The notes: generated by a model from the sequence alone, not told the origin. Numbered from the stretch's first letter, positions 55,108-64,000 are shown. The stretch: DNA of 64,000 bases from JAZKBN01 sp040388605 (GCA_040388605.1 JAZKBN010000040.1:62001-126000); one strand, 5' to 3'. Numbers and translations: made by a program.

Positions 55108-55728
55108 TTAAAATGCATATCCTACGCTGATACCAAAGCGCATTTCCCCAAAGAATTTTTTGTTGTATTTATTTTCACCCGCAGGACTTTTGACAACCAT
55201 TGAGCCACCGACTCTTCCGGCACCCATAAAAGCATCGAATGTCAGACCATTTGACCTTACATATTGGTACCCCATGGCAAACCCGCCACCATAAAGTGTT
55301 TCACTAGTTTTAGAATACGACCTAGCCATCGCACCTTTAACCGTACCGACAGTATGCAGATACCTGACATAAGGAGCCAAATAGATACCTGAAGGTGCAG
55401 TTTTTGCCTCGTCGAAATAAAAGCGGTATTCCGGTGTAAAAGTGAATTCTTTGTAATCTGTATCATAATCTTTGTCGGGCCTGAATTGGTAAGAAAGCGC
55501 AAGCTGCGCAGCCATATTGCCATTAAAACTTTGCTGAATGCTTAGCTCGGTAGTGGCATTTACCATTAATGAGTACAGGTTGAGCTTAATGGCTGTGTTC
55601 CGTTTCGGGCCTGTTTCGTCTGTTTTCTCAGCAGGTTTAACTACCGGTTTCCCTTTTTCCTTTGCCGATACCTGCAGTGCAGCAGACGTTAATAATAGCG
55701 CAGCAATAATGGTTCTTAATTTTCCCAT
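55108..55728 (-). CDS. Small outer-membrane barrel protein, array member 5
   Basis: 206 residues, signal peptide (IIAALLLTSAALQVSA). Same pattern as its neighbours: TPEYRFYFDEAKTAPSGIYL, APYVRYLHTVGTVKGAMARS, GGGFAMGYQYVRSNGLTFDA, FMGAGRVGGSMVVK and terminal GISVGYAF. Close to array member 3 by eye. DUF3575-like, function unknown. Gap of 44 bp to member 6. Confidence 0.82.
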   Translation of the reverse strand: MGKLRTIIAALLLTSAALQVSAKEKGKPVVKPAEKTDETGPKRNTAIKLNLYSLMVNATTELSIQQSFNGNMAAQLALSYQFRPDKDYDTDYKEFTFTPEYRFYFDEAKTAPSGIYLAPYVRYLHTVGTVKGAMARSYSKTSETLYGGGFAMGYQYVRSNGLTFDAFMGAGRVGGSMVVKSPAGENKYNKKFFGEMRFGISVGYAF

Positions 55729-55918
55729 TTGTTGAATAAGAATGTTGATAAAAGTTTAATTAAATGATTAGGCATGCTTTGCAAGCCTAGCCCTTTCAAG
55801 ATTGTCCAAGAGGGCTGAAGGCCTTATTAAGGGATGTACAATTTTAGTAAAAAGAATTGTACTGTGAATTAAATTGTTTCAGACCGCTACGGTAATTATT
55901 ATGTTAAAGCAATACAGA

Positions 55919-56554
55919 TCAAAATGCGTAGCCAATGCTTATGCCATAGTACAGTGCAGGTTGGAAATCCAAATCCCAATTAGATTTGTAATTAAGGTCT
56001 GAATAATTATCGGTATGGCTGCCACCGAATCTTCCGAAGCTTGCGAAGGAGTCAAATGAGTAACCATAAATATTTGTATACTGGTAGCCAACAGAAATAC
56101 CCCCGCCGTATTTTATTTCTGTGATCTCTTTTTTAATTTCAGTTTTATTTAAATCATAGAATTGCATTTTGCTTGCTCCGGCTGAATAAATATATCTCAG
56201 AAAAGGAGCAATATAAAAGCCGGTGGGTACCGCATTGTATTCATCTAAATAAAACCTGAATTCCGGTGTAATTGCAAATTCATTGGCGTATGCATTGGAA
56301 TTGGAAGTATACCTGTGAAATAAGCCAAATTGAACTGCTGTATTATTTTCAAGAGCCTTATGCAAGCTGAGGTCTTCTGCCGCAAAAAATATCAGCGAAG
56401 TTAAATTCAGCTTAATAATTCGCTTACGTGCTGCATGTTGGTACGCAGGCTTAGGCTCTGCAGGCTCATCATTTTCCGGCATTTCAAATGCCCGGCAGAT
56501 ATTTGTGGCTGAAAGCAATAAAATGCAGCAGATTAATTTCTTTACAATGTTCAT
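55919..56554 (-). CDS. Small outer-membrane barrel protein, array member 4
   Basis: 211 residues, signal peptide (KKLICCILLLSATNICRAF). Shared pattern: TPEFRFYLDEYNAVPTGFYI, APFLRYIYSAGASKM, GGGISVGYQYTNIYGYSFDS, FASFGRFGGSHTDN, terminal GISIGYAF. More diverged than members 3 and 5. Function unknown. Base composition AT-richer than average for the window. Confidence 0.82.
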   Translation of the reverse strand: MNIVKKLICCILLLSATNICRAFEMPENDEPAEPKPAYQHAARKRIIKLNLTSLIFFAAEDLSLHKALENNTAVQFGLFHRYTSNSNAYANEFAITPEFRFYLDEYNAVPTGFYIAPFLRYIYSAGASKMQFYDLNKTEIKKEITEIKYGGGISVGYQYTNIYGYSFDSFASFGRFGGSHTDNYSDLNYKSNWDLDFQPALYYGISIGYAF

Positions 56555-56597
56555 GGTGTTTTCTAAAAAGGGATTTCATTGAAAAATTAAAGGATGC

Positions 56598-57233
56598 TTA
56601 AAATGAATAGCCGGCGCTTAAACCCCATCTGAAATAACCAATAAAGGCGCGGTTGCTTTTTTGTTCCGGCGTGCCGCTCAGTCCGCTGTCAGAAAATGTG
56701 CTTTTACCTCCCAGTCGTGATGCACCCATAAATACATCGAATGTAAGCCCGCTGCTGCGAACTAATTGGTATCCGGTGGCCACACCCAGGCCATATAAAA
56801 CGTATTTCTCGGTATTGTAATTGGTGTTTATTTTATACCTGGAAGTATTTACCATGTAATTGTATTGCAGGTAAGGTGCAATGTAAAAGCCGGAAGGGGC
56901 AGTTCTGTCATCATCTACATAATAACGATATTCCGGAATTATATTTACTGTATTGCTAACATCAGAACCTTCCGATTTGTAACGGTAAAATACAGCAAGC
57001 TGGAATGCCATATTGTTTTTAAAAGTGTGCTGAACACTAATGTCGGGCGCAAATGAAGAAACCAGCGAATACAGGTTCAGCTTAACTGAAGTGCTTCTGC
57101 GAGGAATTTCAAGCCCGGCTTTTCCGGGCATTAATTTACCTTCCTGCATCAAAGGCTTATCGCCTTCGGCAAATGAGTTAATGGCAATTGCAGAAATTAA
57201 TGAGGCTGCCAATAAGGATCTCAGAACGCTCAT
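56598..57233 (-). CDS. Small outer-membrane barrel protein, array member 3
   Basis: 211 residues, signal peptide (LLAASLISAIAINSFA). Shared pattern: IPEYRYYVDDDRTAPSGFYI, APYLQYNYMVNTSRY, GVATGYQLVRSSGLTFDVFM, GASRLGGKSTFSDS, terminal GLSAGYSF. The similarity to members 5 and 6 over the whole length shows tandem duplication. Function unknown. Confidence 0.82.
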   Translation of the reverse strand: MSVLRSLLAASLISAIAINSFAEGDKPLMQEGKLMPGKAGLEIPRRSTSVKLNLYSLVSSFAPDISVQHTFKNNMAFQLAVFYRYKSEGSDVSNTVNIIPEYRYYVDDDRTAPSGFYIAPYLQYNYMVNTSRYKINTNYNTEKYVLYGLGVATGYQLVRSSGLTFDVFMGASRLGGKSTFSDSGLSGTPEQKSNRAFIGYFRWGLSAGYSF

Positions 57234-57445
57234 AAGTTTGGTGTTTTTGAAAATGATGATAAAAGACTGAATAATTTAAAACGCAATTTGACCGGGCTTT
57301 ACCCGGCCTTAAATAATAATAAAGGCACTGACTCCCAAAGAAAGTACCATTTACCGCAAGGCTGCAGACGCTTTTTAATACTAAACAGCAGTCTTAATAA
57401 ATAATTGTAAAGGCAAAGCACGTATTTTTAATTGCCTGAAATTCA

Positions 57446-58198
57446 TTAAAACGCATATCCCAAATCAAACCGAAAAACTGCAGGGCTGCCTGCCCCGAAG
57501 CCATACCAAATACTGTCTAAATCCTGGCTGCCGTAAGTTTTGTTTCTTTTTATTCCATTTTGATCTATGTCTACAAACGACGATTGTAAGTTGCCGGGCA
57601 CATTGTAAGATTGTATGCCAAAACCGGAATCAATGGTGAAGCCCGAGCCGAATGTTTTCTTGTAACCTATGAAAACACCTCCCCCTTTGGCAATAAAGTT
57701 TACCCTCTTAAGTAAGCGGACATAGTCTGCTGAAGTCGGATGCCCCGTGCCATATTCAATGGTCATTTCATGCTTGCCTGCAGATACCTGCGCTTCTGTA
57801 TAAAAGCCTGCTGTTTTGCCGCTGAAAGGGTAAAATCTTACTTTTGGCGAAAGCTTTACACCGCTGTAAATATGCGTATTGCCCTGGCCCCCAAGTATTG
57901 TAGGAAACCAACCTGCATAATTACTCAGCACAAGTCCCAGGTCGCAGCCAACCGAGAGATAATTGTTTAGCCCCCTTTCATACCCGCAAGAGGCATTTCC
58001 AAAAAGAACAGTTAAGGGCGCTATCATGAAAGCGTTTTTGGGAGGGTCCGGGTTTTCAAACATCGGCGCGCTTGCCGTGTAATATTGAACCCCTGCGGGC
58101 ACTATATCTTGGCTGTCTGAGGCAAGGTAAGGTTGGGCATGCGCTGCAGTTACTGTTAATGCAAATAACGAAAGGATAGTGTAAAACAGTTTTTTCAT
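57446..58198 (-). CDS. Small outer-membrane barrel protein, array member 2
   Basis: 250 residues from the ATG at 58198 (MKKLFYTILSLFALTVTAAHA), preferred over 58210. Subgroup distinct from members 3-6 and paired with member 1: FMIAPLTVLFGNASCGYERG, GVKLSPKVRFYPFSGKTAGF, GKHEMTIEYGTGHPTSADYV, FIGYKKTFGSGFTIDSGFGI and terminal FRFDLGYAF. Beta-barrel, function unknown. Confidence 0.82.
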   Translation of the reverse strand: MKKLFYTILSLFALTVTAAHAQPYLASDSQDIVPAGVQYYTASAPMFENPDPPKNAFMIAPLTVLFGNASCGYERGLNNYLSVGCDLGLVLSNYAGWFPTILGGQGNTHIYSGVKLSPKVRFYPFSGKTAGFYTEAQVSAGKHEMTIEYGTGHPTSADYVRLLKRVNFIAKGGGVFIGYKKTFGSGFTIDSGFGIQSYNVPGNLQSSFVDIDQNGIKRNKTYGSQDLDSIWYGFGAGSPAVFRFDLGYAF

Positions 58199-58287
58199 TG
58201 TAGTAACCATGTATAAAGCGGAATAATTAACAGACAGGTTTAAAGGGTAATCAGTTGCTTAGCCCATTATACGGACCATTTAATTAT

Positions 58288-59004
58288 TTAAAAGGCATAG
58301 CCAATATCAAATCTCAATACGGCAGGGCAGCCGGGGCCAATATAATACCATACAGCCTTGGTGCCAAATTGCTCAAAGTCGCCGGAATACCTGATTCCGT
58401 TTTCGTTTATTATAGTATTGGAAGTTTTTTCTATTGATTCAGGGAGCTTGAAAATTTGTATTCCTAAGCCTACATCAAGCGTAAAGTTGGAACTCAGCAA
58501 TGTTTGCTTTCCTATCCAATAGCTTTGCCCCATAGTCTGGAAGCTCTTGTTTTTATATATACTGATGTCATAGCCATCCTGATCCTGGCCTACGTATTCT
58601 ATGCCCATATTATAGTACCCCCAGGAGAGATTGCCCTGCAGGTAAATATTGGGCAAAAAGTACTTTTCATCTGTTAAATAAGCGCGTATAAACGGCGATA
58701 CTTTAATGCCGTTATGTATGTGGCTGCCCCCTGCCGAGGGATTGCCGAGAAGATTGTTCCATAAGGTGTAATCAATATCTGCTTCAAGCCCGGCACTGAA
58801 AAATTTGTTTATATTTTGTTGATATATCAGCGTGGCTTTTCCGAACAATATTGGCAGCGGTGCAGCTTTTATATAATGAACATGCGGATTATACTTCAAA
58901 AGTGTATCTTCTGAATTATTTAACGCAGGGTTAAATTGTGCCGTAACGGTTAGCGACATGCATAAAAACAATACTGTTACTGTTAAAGAGCAGATTAATT
59001 TCAT
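58288..59004 (-). CDS. Small outer-membrane barrel protein, array member 1
   Basis: 238 residues with a signal peptide (VTVLFLCMSLTVTAQ). Pairs with member 2: PLPILFGKATLIYQQNINKF, GIKVSPFIRAYLTDEKYFLP, GNLSWGYYNMGIEY, LSSNFTLDVGLGIQIFKLPE and terminal LRFDIGYAF. First gene of the six on the minus strand; upstream is a 350-bp non-coding gap. Function unknown. Confidence 0.82.
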   Translation of the reverse strand: MKLICSLTVTVLFLCMSLTVTAQFNPALNNSEDTLLKYNPHVHYIKAAPLPILFGKATLIYQQNINKFFSAGLEADIDYTLWNNLLGNPSAGGSHIHNGIKVSPFIRAYLTDEKYFLPNIYLQGNLSWGYYNMGIEYVGQDQDGYDISIYKNKSFQTMGQSYWIGKQTLLSSNFTLDVGLGIQIFKLPESIEKTSNTIINENGIRYSGDFEQFGTKAVWYYIGPGCPAVLRFDIGYAF

Positions 59005-59356
59005 GCTTGCCTGTTTTCTCTGTCGCCCTGGTTTTTAGCGGGAGTGTTTAATTCTAAACAATTGTTGCCGAAGTCCGTAAGCACAATGCATTACATGGTT
59101 TTAGTATGAAACTATGCTGAATGCAGCATTAAAATATGGATTGGAGCGGGTTTTTATATTTATTTAATATCAAATAAAAACAAATCTCTGCACCATTTGG
59201 GCAACAATGTGTTGGCTATATAGCAGAAATGCATCGAAACTGCAAAATTATTATTAAGGCTTTCTTATAGCTGTATAAGGCAGGCAAGCTGTATTGTTAG
59301 CCGCCTGTTTACTTAAACGATTATGGTATAAGGAATTAAACAAAAAAAGATAGTTT
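59005..59356. other. Intergenic region, 352 bp
   Basis: AT-rich; no gene, RNA or clear promoter box seen. A small inverted repeat (TGCTG AATG CAGCA) lies near 59114-59127. Confidence 0.4.
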
Positions 59357-61105
59357 TTAAAACCCCGCCACGCTGTCGTCGCCACGAATATCTGCTGCCG
59401 ATTCCATTCTGCCGTCGGGCATAAATTTAATTACCTCTGTGCGACCTATGCTGCTGCGCTCGGTTATTTTCCAGCCGAATGCCTTTAGCTCATTGCGTGT
59501 GCTTTGCTTAAAATCAGGCTCAACAAAAAGCTCATCGGGCAGCCATTGGTGGTGGAAGCGCGGGGCAGCTACCGCCTCTGTTGCGCTCATGCCGAAGGTG
59601 AACATGTTTTCAAGCACCTGGAAAACGGATGTCGGTATGGTTGTTCCGCCCGGGCTGCCGCAAACTGCCGATGCCTTACCCTTGTTAATTACCAGTGTTG
59701 GCGACATGCTGCTCAGCATGCGCTTGCCCGGTGCAATGGCATTGGCCTCGCCGCCCACTGCGCCATAAAAATTAGGCACACCGGGCTTAAGGCTGAAATC
59801 ATCCATTTCATCGTTCAGAATAAAGCCTGCGCCTGATACCACGCATCGGCTGCCGTAGCTGTTATTCAGGGTGGTTGTAATGCTTACTACGTTGCCTGCT
59901 TTATCTGCAATGCTGATGTGAGTGGTTTCTTCGCTTTCTTTTACGTTGCCCGGTAAAACGCCTGTGCTGGGCGTTGTCTTACTGCTGTCGAAGCTGAGCA
60001 TGCGCTTATGCAGGTAGGCCGGGTTGCGCAGGGTTTTTAAAGGCACCTTGTAAAAGTCAGGATCGCCCATGTGCAGGCTTCGGTCGGCAAATGCCCGGCG
60101 TTCGGCTTCGGCCATCAGGTGTACGCTGTTAGCGGTTTGAAATCCGTAGCGTGCAAGCCTGTCTTTGTTGGCCATATTAAGTAACTGCAGTACTATAATG
60201 CCCCCGGAAGAGGGCGGAGGCATGCCAATAATGGTATTGCCGTTCCATTCCCAGCTGAGGGCTTCGCGTTTGCGCACTTTGTAGTTTTTTAAATCGGCCT
60301 CAGAAATAATGCCTTTTGCGTTGCTGCCTTTGCTCATTTCCCGCACTATAAAGGCAGCAACCGGGCCTTCGTAAAAGCCCTTTTGCCCCTTATCCCGAAT
60401 GTGGCGCAGGGTGGCGGCCAGCTCTTTTTGCACAAGGGTATCGCCTGCCTTCCATTTGCCTTCTTTAACAAAAGCCGTTGCGCCCGAACTGTATTTAATA
60501 AAATCTTCACGGGCATCGTTCAGCCTGTCGGCTTCCTGCTTTGTGATTGCATAACCGAACTCGGCTAAATCTATGGCCGGCTGAATAAGGGTTTTTGCCG
60601 TGAATTTGGCATAAGGCTGTGTTGCGAACATACCCGCCACGCTGCCCGGCACCCCGCCTGATTTTGCACCGTAAAGGCTTTGCTTAGCCTGTGGATTGCC
60701 CTGCTCATCAAGGTACATATTTCGGCTTGCCGCAGCAGGGGCGGTTTCGCGATAATCAAGGGCAATGGTCTTTCCTGCGGCAGTTCGGCCGACAAGGAAG
60801 CCCCCGCCGCCAATATTGCCTGCACCCGGATACACGACAGCAAGGGCATACTGCACCGCTATAGCTGCATCAAAGGCATTGCCGCCGGCTTTCATAATTT
60901 CAGCGCCTACAAGGGCGGCAAGCGGGTGCGCGCAACCTACCGTGGCATTGGTATATACAGCAGATTTAACCGAGCTGTATCGGTATGGGTCTGCGGCGCG
61001 GTTGGGTCCAAGCCAGGGGGTTACAGGTTGAGCAAGGGTGTTGCTGAAGCGGAGCAGGCAGAAGAATATAAAAAACAGATACTGGACCTTAACTTTAGTT
61101 ATCAT
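59357..61105 (-). CDS. ggt: Gamma-glutamyltransferase
   Basis: Periplasmic or secreted enzyme that cleaves glutathione and transfers the glutamyl group. 582 residues with a signal peptide (VQYLFFIFFCLLRFSNTLAQ). It is made as a precursor that self-cleaves before the catalytic threonine, here Thr394 in ESEETTHISIADKAGNV. Other landmarks: GGNAFDAAIAVQYALAVVYP, GGGFLVGR, PPSSGGIIVLQLLN, LNNSYGSRCVVSGAGFILND, MSPTLV and VCGSPGGTTIPT. The start overlaps the stop of the AAA/DUF4143 gene by 4 bases (ATGA). Confidence 0.96.
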   Translation of the reverse strand: MITKVKVQYLFFIFFCLLRFSNTLAQPVTPWLGPNRAADPYRYSSVKSAVYTNATVGCAHPLAALVGAEIMKAGGNAFDAAIAVQYALAVVYPGAGNIGGGGFLVGRTAAGKTIALDYRETAPAAASRNMYLDEQGNPQAKQSLYGAKSGGVPGSVAGMFATQPYAKFTAKTLIQPAIDLAEFGYAITKQEADRLNDAREDFIKYSSGATAFVKEGKWKAGDTLVQKELAATLRHIRDKGQKGFYEGPVAAFIVREMSKGSNAKGIISEADLKNYKVRKREALSWEWNGNTIIGMPPPSSGGIIVLQLLNMANKDRLARYGFQTANSVHLMAEAERRAFADRSLHMGDPDFYKVPLKTLRNPAYLHKRMLSFDSSKTTPSTGVLPGNVKESEETTHISIADKAGNVVSITTTLNNSYGSRCVVSGAGFILNDEMDDFSLKPGVPNFYGAVGGEANAIAPGKRMLSSMSPTLVINKGKASAVCGSPGGTTIPTSVFQVLENMFTFGMSATEAVAAPRFHHQWLPDELFVEPDFKQSTRNELKAFGWKITERSSIGRTEVIKFMPDGRMESAADIRGDDSVAGF

Positions 61106-62526
61106 TGTATTGGAGAAGACCAGGCATCAGTGTGATTGTGAAAGCAAACGTAGCCAACATAATAAACATATAAGGCGGATGGCACGAATTGAATTTTAAT
61201 GCCTTCAACTTCTTTTTCACCTTCAAATGTTTTACTGGTAACAAACACGGATGTTAAATTATTTGCTTTAGCATACGATAAAAGGCTTTTAAGTTCATTG
61301 AGTCTATTTGAATATCTGTCGCTCCATTTAATTTCAAGCGCACCAGTTGGCTTTAACAATGCACTTAAAGTTACTAAATCCACTTCTCCTTTATCCCAAC
61401 GTGCATAAAATGTTCGGCCATTTTTAGGTAAAGTGTTTTGTGAAATTAGTGCTGTTTCAACTAAATTCCCTGTGTCTTCACTATCCGATTGAATAGGTGA
61501 AAACAGAGCAGAACGCATTGAAGGATTGGTGAGGTATATTTTAAAAAAATTTGCTCTTTTGAATTTCTTACCACTCATATCAACTCTATAATGAAGTTTA
61601 ATAAGGTAAGCAGCTTCTAAATATTCAAGATATTTCTTTATAGTCGACTTTAGGATTTGCGAAGTCTCACTTAGTCCTTCCAAGCTAAATTCATTACCGG
61701 AATTATAAGCTACTGTCGCAAAGAGCCTATATAACTCCTGAACATCACTAATTCCATACAAACCAGGCAAATCTCTTAACAGTGATTTGTCCAAAATGTC
61801 ATTTTTAATGAAACGTTCCGGGTTTTCTCTAATATTTCTATTGAAAACCATCTCAGGATAACCCCCGAAATTTATATAGTCAATAAAATGTATGTTTAGA
61901 CTTTCAATGTCATTAGTTGTGAAAGGGATTTTAACAGTTCGATAAATTAATTTATCAATATTTTGTAGCACGAGATATTCATAAAATGTCAGTGGGGGGA
62001 GCATAAAATCAGTAAATCTACCTGCCCCTGATTCATTGCTTTTCATTTTTAATGCCGCTGCCGCAGACCCTGAAGCAAGGAATTTACATTTTCTAAATCT
62101 ATCAACAAGTGATTTAAGATCTACCTCCCATCCCTTTAGAGATTGAACTTCATCATAAAGCATATAAAAGCCCTCATTGGAAAAATCATGGACTGCTTCC
62201 TGACAATATTCAAATAATGTTTCTAATGAAATACCTGTATAAATAGGTGTGTCAATTGATAGGTAGAAAATTTTCCTGCCGTAAACACCATTGTTAAGCA
62301 GTTTTTGAATAGCATGCCTAATCATTACACTTTTCCCAACTCTCCTTGGTCCCATTAAAACTACTGCGCGCCTTAAATTTATATCTTCCAAGATTGGGAA
62401 CATTTGATCAAGATAGAGTCTTTCAGGCATAGCCTTAAACTCATCTTCTATAGAACCTGTTGCCCACCAAGGATTGTCACCTTGAATTCTGCGAATTATA
62501 TGCTCTTTGCTTATTGAAGTAAACAT
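61102..62526 (-). CDS. AAA ATPase with DUF4143 (PD-(D/E)XK-like) C-terminus
   Basis: 474 residues. N-terminal AAA_14 ATPase: Walker A VLMGPRRVGKSVMIRHAI (about 56-73), Walker B YMLYDEVQSLKGWE, sensor-like KFLASGSAAAALKMKS. The middle is a winged-helix-type region (SETSQILKSTIKKYLEYLEA). The C-terminal DUF4143 domain has GEVDLVTLSALLKPTGALEI followed by KWSDR, an ExD...E-x-K pattern that could be a degenerate nuclease active site. Such proteins are common, variable genes in Bacteroidota; defence or mobile-element links are suspected but unproven. AT-rich relative to the neighbours and coupled to ggt by an ATGA overlap. Confidence 0.88.
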   Translation of the reverse strand: MFTSISKEHIIRRIQGDNPWWATGSIEDEFKAMPERLYLDQMFPILEDINLRRAVVLMGPRRVGKSVMIRHAIQKLLNNGVYGRKIFYLSIDTPIYTGISLETLFEYCQEAVHDFSNEGFYMLYDEVQSLKGWEVDLKSLVDRFRKCKFLASGSAAAALKMKSNESGAGRFTDFMLPPLTFYEYLVLQNIDKLIYRTVKIPFTTNDIESLNIHFIDYINFGGYPEMVFNRNIRENPERFIKNDILDKSLLRDLPGLYGISDVQELYRLFATVAYNSGNEFSLEGLSETSQILKSTIKKYLEYLEAAYLIKLHYRVDMSGKKFKRANFFKIYLTNPSMRSALFSPIQSDSEDTGNLVETALISQNTLPKNGRTFYARWDKGEVDLVTLSALLKPTGALEIKWSDRYSNRLNELKSLLSYAKANNLTSVFVTSKTFEGEKEVEGIKIQFVPSALYVYYVGYVCFHNHTDAWSSPIQ

Positions 62527-62612
62527 GGAGCAAATGTATTAAAAATGAATAAATAAGCAAGTTTAAACGATCTTATTTTGTTGAGTTGTATATAATAAGA
62601 TCGTAGGCCCCC

Positions 62613-63452
62613 TTACCTGTTCTTAATCACAAACGTAATCTTCCCTGTCGATATATCGGCCGGCGTTACGTTATCCTTGGTTTTGCTGAAGGTGAGCTTT
62701 TCCACCTCGGCTTTGTAGAGGCGCTCTACAGCCGGGTTTTTAACCGTGCTTTCAAGCATGCGCACACCCATAATTTCCCCGTCGCCGTCTACTTTAATTT
62801 CGAAAACGATGCGGCCTTCAGCATCGCTGTCTTCTTTGGGGTCGGGCTTGTCAACCCATTTCCAGCCGGTAAGGTCAAGGCTTGCGCCGCCGGAGCCGGG
62901 CTTGCCTTTGTAATTGTTTTTTTCATCCAGGCTGCCTTCGGGGTGGCCCATATCACCTACAGCGCCTTTTACATCGCCGTTATTGTTGTTGCCGCCGCTG
63001 CTGTTTGAATTGCCCTCTTTAACACTTGGCTTGGCTGCAGGGGCTTTGGTTGGCGTGGGATTTTCCACGGGCTTTTCTTTTACCTTGGTGGGTTTGGCAT
63101 CGGGCTTAACTTCTGCGGGGGCTTCCTCGGTTCCGGTTACTGTATTGGCCATTTCATCGGCCTTTGGGTCAAGGGGTTGGGGCTCAGGGTTGCTGAGCTC
63201 TGTTTGCTGTTCGGCCGATGTTTCGGCTTTGCTTGGGTCCTTGTTTTCCCCGGCGGGGTCCATGGTTTGCAGATCCCCGAAACCTGCAGGGTCTACGCCG
63301 AAGTTTACGGCAAGGCCGTAATCGCCGAGGGGCGGGTTAGGCGGGGTAAGCTTAAAAAACAACCAGCAAAGCAGGAGCAGCCCCGCATGCACCAACAGCG
63401 ATATGCCGAAGGCCGATATTTTATAATTACGTTTTACAGCCGGTGAAAGCAT
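62613..63452 (-). CDS. TonB-like energy transducer
   Basis: 279 residues: one N-terminal transmembrane helix (GISLLVHAGLLLLCWLFF), a long Pro/Lys/Glu- and Asn/Gly-rich periplasmic linker (about 45-185), then a TonB-type C-terminal domain (GRIVFEIKVDGDGEIMGVRM, VERLYKAEVEKLTFSK, ITFVIKNR). It would carry proton-motive energy to outer-membrane receptors. No ExbB/ExbD or receptor gene is adjacent, so it may serve receptors elsewhere. The YP-box-like motif typical of TonB is not obvious. Confidence 0.82.
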   Translation of the reverse strand: MLSPAVKRNYKISAFGISLLVHAGLLLLCWLFFKLTPPNPPLGDYGLAVNFGVDPAGFGDLQTMDPAGENKDPSKAETSAEQQTELSNPEPQPLDPKADEMANTVTGTEEAPAEVKPDAKPTKVKEKPVENPTPTKAPAAKPSVKEGNSNSSGGNNNNGDVKGAVGDMGHPEGSLDEKNNYKGKPGSGGASLDLTGWKWVDKPDPKEDSDAEGRIVFEIKVDGDGEIMGVRMLESTVKNPAVERLYKAEVEKLTFSKTKDNVTPADISTGKITFVIKNR

Positions 63453-63631
63453 GGAATTACTGAAATCTGGTTGGTAAAATATCGTAAAGCCGGGCAGCCG
63501 CGCAGGTATGGGCCAATGCCGGAATTATAACGAAAGGTAAGCGGTTTTATTTAATTGCCTGATATGGCTTTAAGAAATTAAGCAGGCAATTAAAAACCGG
63601 CAGGCATAAGCTGAACTAAGAGAACGCCGGT

Positions 63632-64000
63632 TTACATACCTGCATTTCTTGCCGCTTTCTCTGCTGCCTGCATTACTTTGGCTTCTGTGCCGGGTTTGAA
63701 ATTGCCTTTTATATTAAATAGGCGCTGCCATTCGTCCACCTCGTAGCCTTTATCAGGCAGCATGGCATCAGTTGGCAAGTACCCGAACATAAAATCGGTA
63801 TAACCAAGGGGGAGAATGGTATGCCCGGGGTATTTGGCTTTGAAAAGCTCTGTGTATTCACCCATCACCTCGGCCGAAATTGCCGGTATTAATATGTTTT
63901 CGGAAAGGCGAAGAAATTGAATACCCAGGTTTTTACCGGGATTGCTTTGGTCAAGCAAATCGTCGAGGGGCAGGTTTGCCGTACCTATTATACCCTTAAA
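63632..64000 (-). CDS. Ceramidase-like protein, C-terminal part (5' end outside window)
   Basis: The frame is open to the window edge; about 122 codons are seen. Text such as LRLSENILIPAISAEVMGEY, AKYPGHTILPLGYTDFMFGY and LPTDAMLPDKGYEVDEW resembles the C-terminal part of the neutral/alkaline non-lysosomal ceramidase N-terminal-domain family, in which a (G/N)YxxDxxGYxPT motif and GGYE follow. Catalytic residues lie outside the window. The in-frame TTG at 63958 is not a real start. Confidence 0.65.
   Translation of the reverse strand, partial: FKGIIGTANLPLDDLLDQSNPGKNLGIQFLRLSENILIPAISAEVMGEYTELFKAKYPGHTILPLGYTDFMFGYLPTDAMLPDKGYEVDEWQRLFNIKGNFKPGTEAKVMQAAEKAARNAGM

Noticed and set aside
59114..59127. 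Small palindrome TGCTG-AATG-CAGCA in the 59005-59356 gap
   Set aside because: Five-bp arms; likely chance, and no T-tract follows.

Overview
The window reads as a chromosomal segment of a Bacteroidota bacterium, probably a Chitinophagales/Sphingobacteriales-like lineage. The evidence is type IX secretion (T9SS) material: a PorP/SprF protein, one type A and one type B sorting-domain protein, and a PD40-OmpA protein. Families typical of the phylum also occur (DUF3108, DUF4249-like lipoprotein, short arginine decarboxylase), and several starts have TAnnTTTG -7 boxes upstream. There is no rRNA, recognisable tRNA, CRISPR array, transposase, integrase or phage gene.

Layout. 1-633 is the end of an ABC exporter ATPase. 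705-1337 is a small secreted-protein gene split by one in-frame TAA. 1487-9457 is a minus-strand T9SS operon: a giant type B adhesin-like protein, then PorP/SprF, then a PD40-OmpA protein. 9899-11684 is an AT-rich restriction-modification pair that closely resembles EcoRV and its methylase. 11864-24922 is mostly housekeeping: aspS, an AraC regulator with a YciI-like gene, PAP2 with an Omp85 protein, pfkA, thrC, and an rlmB with a long disordered N-terminus. 25129-27150 is a lone DUF262/DUF1524 (GmrSD-type) protein, again AT-rich.

27168-43083 holds a 3-hydroxyacyl-CoA dehydrogenase/Fe-S pair, TPR and formyltransferase genes, a FucP-type sugar transporter, a PIN-toxin pair, envelope proteins, speA, an AlkZ-like glycosylase homologue, a HicB antitoxin followed by a broken hicA, and a type A T9SS cargo. 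43481-50931 has a 1018-residue TPR protein, a metallophosphoesterase, a LysM protein and a DUF2461 protein. 50951-52989 has an AT-rich orphan ORF next to an MlaE permease whose C-terminus is frameshifted, then a free methionine-R-sulfoxide reductase. After ald comes a tandem array of six small outer-membrane barrel proteins (54422-59004), then ggt, an AT-rich AAA/DUF4143 ATPase, a TonB-like protein and the end of a ceramidase-like gene.

The main theme is a conserved chromosome into which single AT-rich accessory genes or pairs, mostly defence-like, have been inserted without visible mobile elements. Three genes show decay: the 705-1337 gene, hicA and mlaE. The most distinctive items are the EcoRV-like system, the broken hicA behind an intact hicB, the damaged mlaE beside an unknown AT-rich gene, and the six-gene barrel array.
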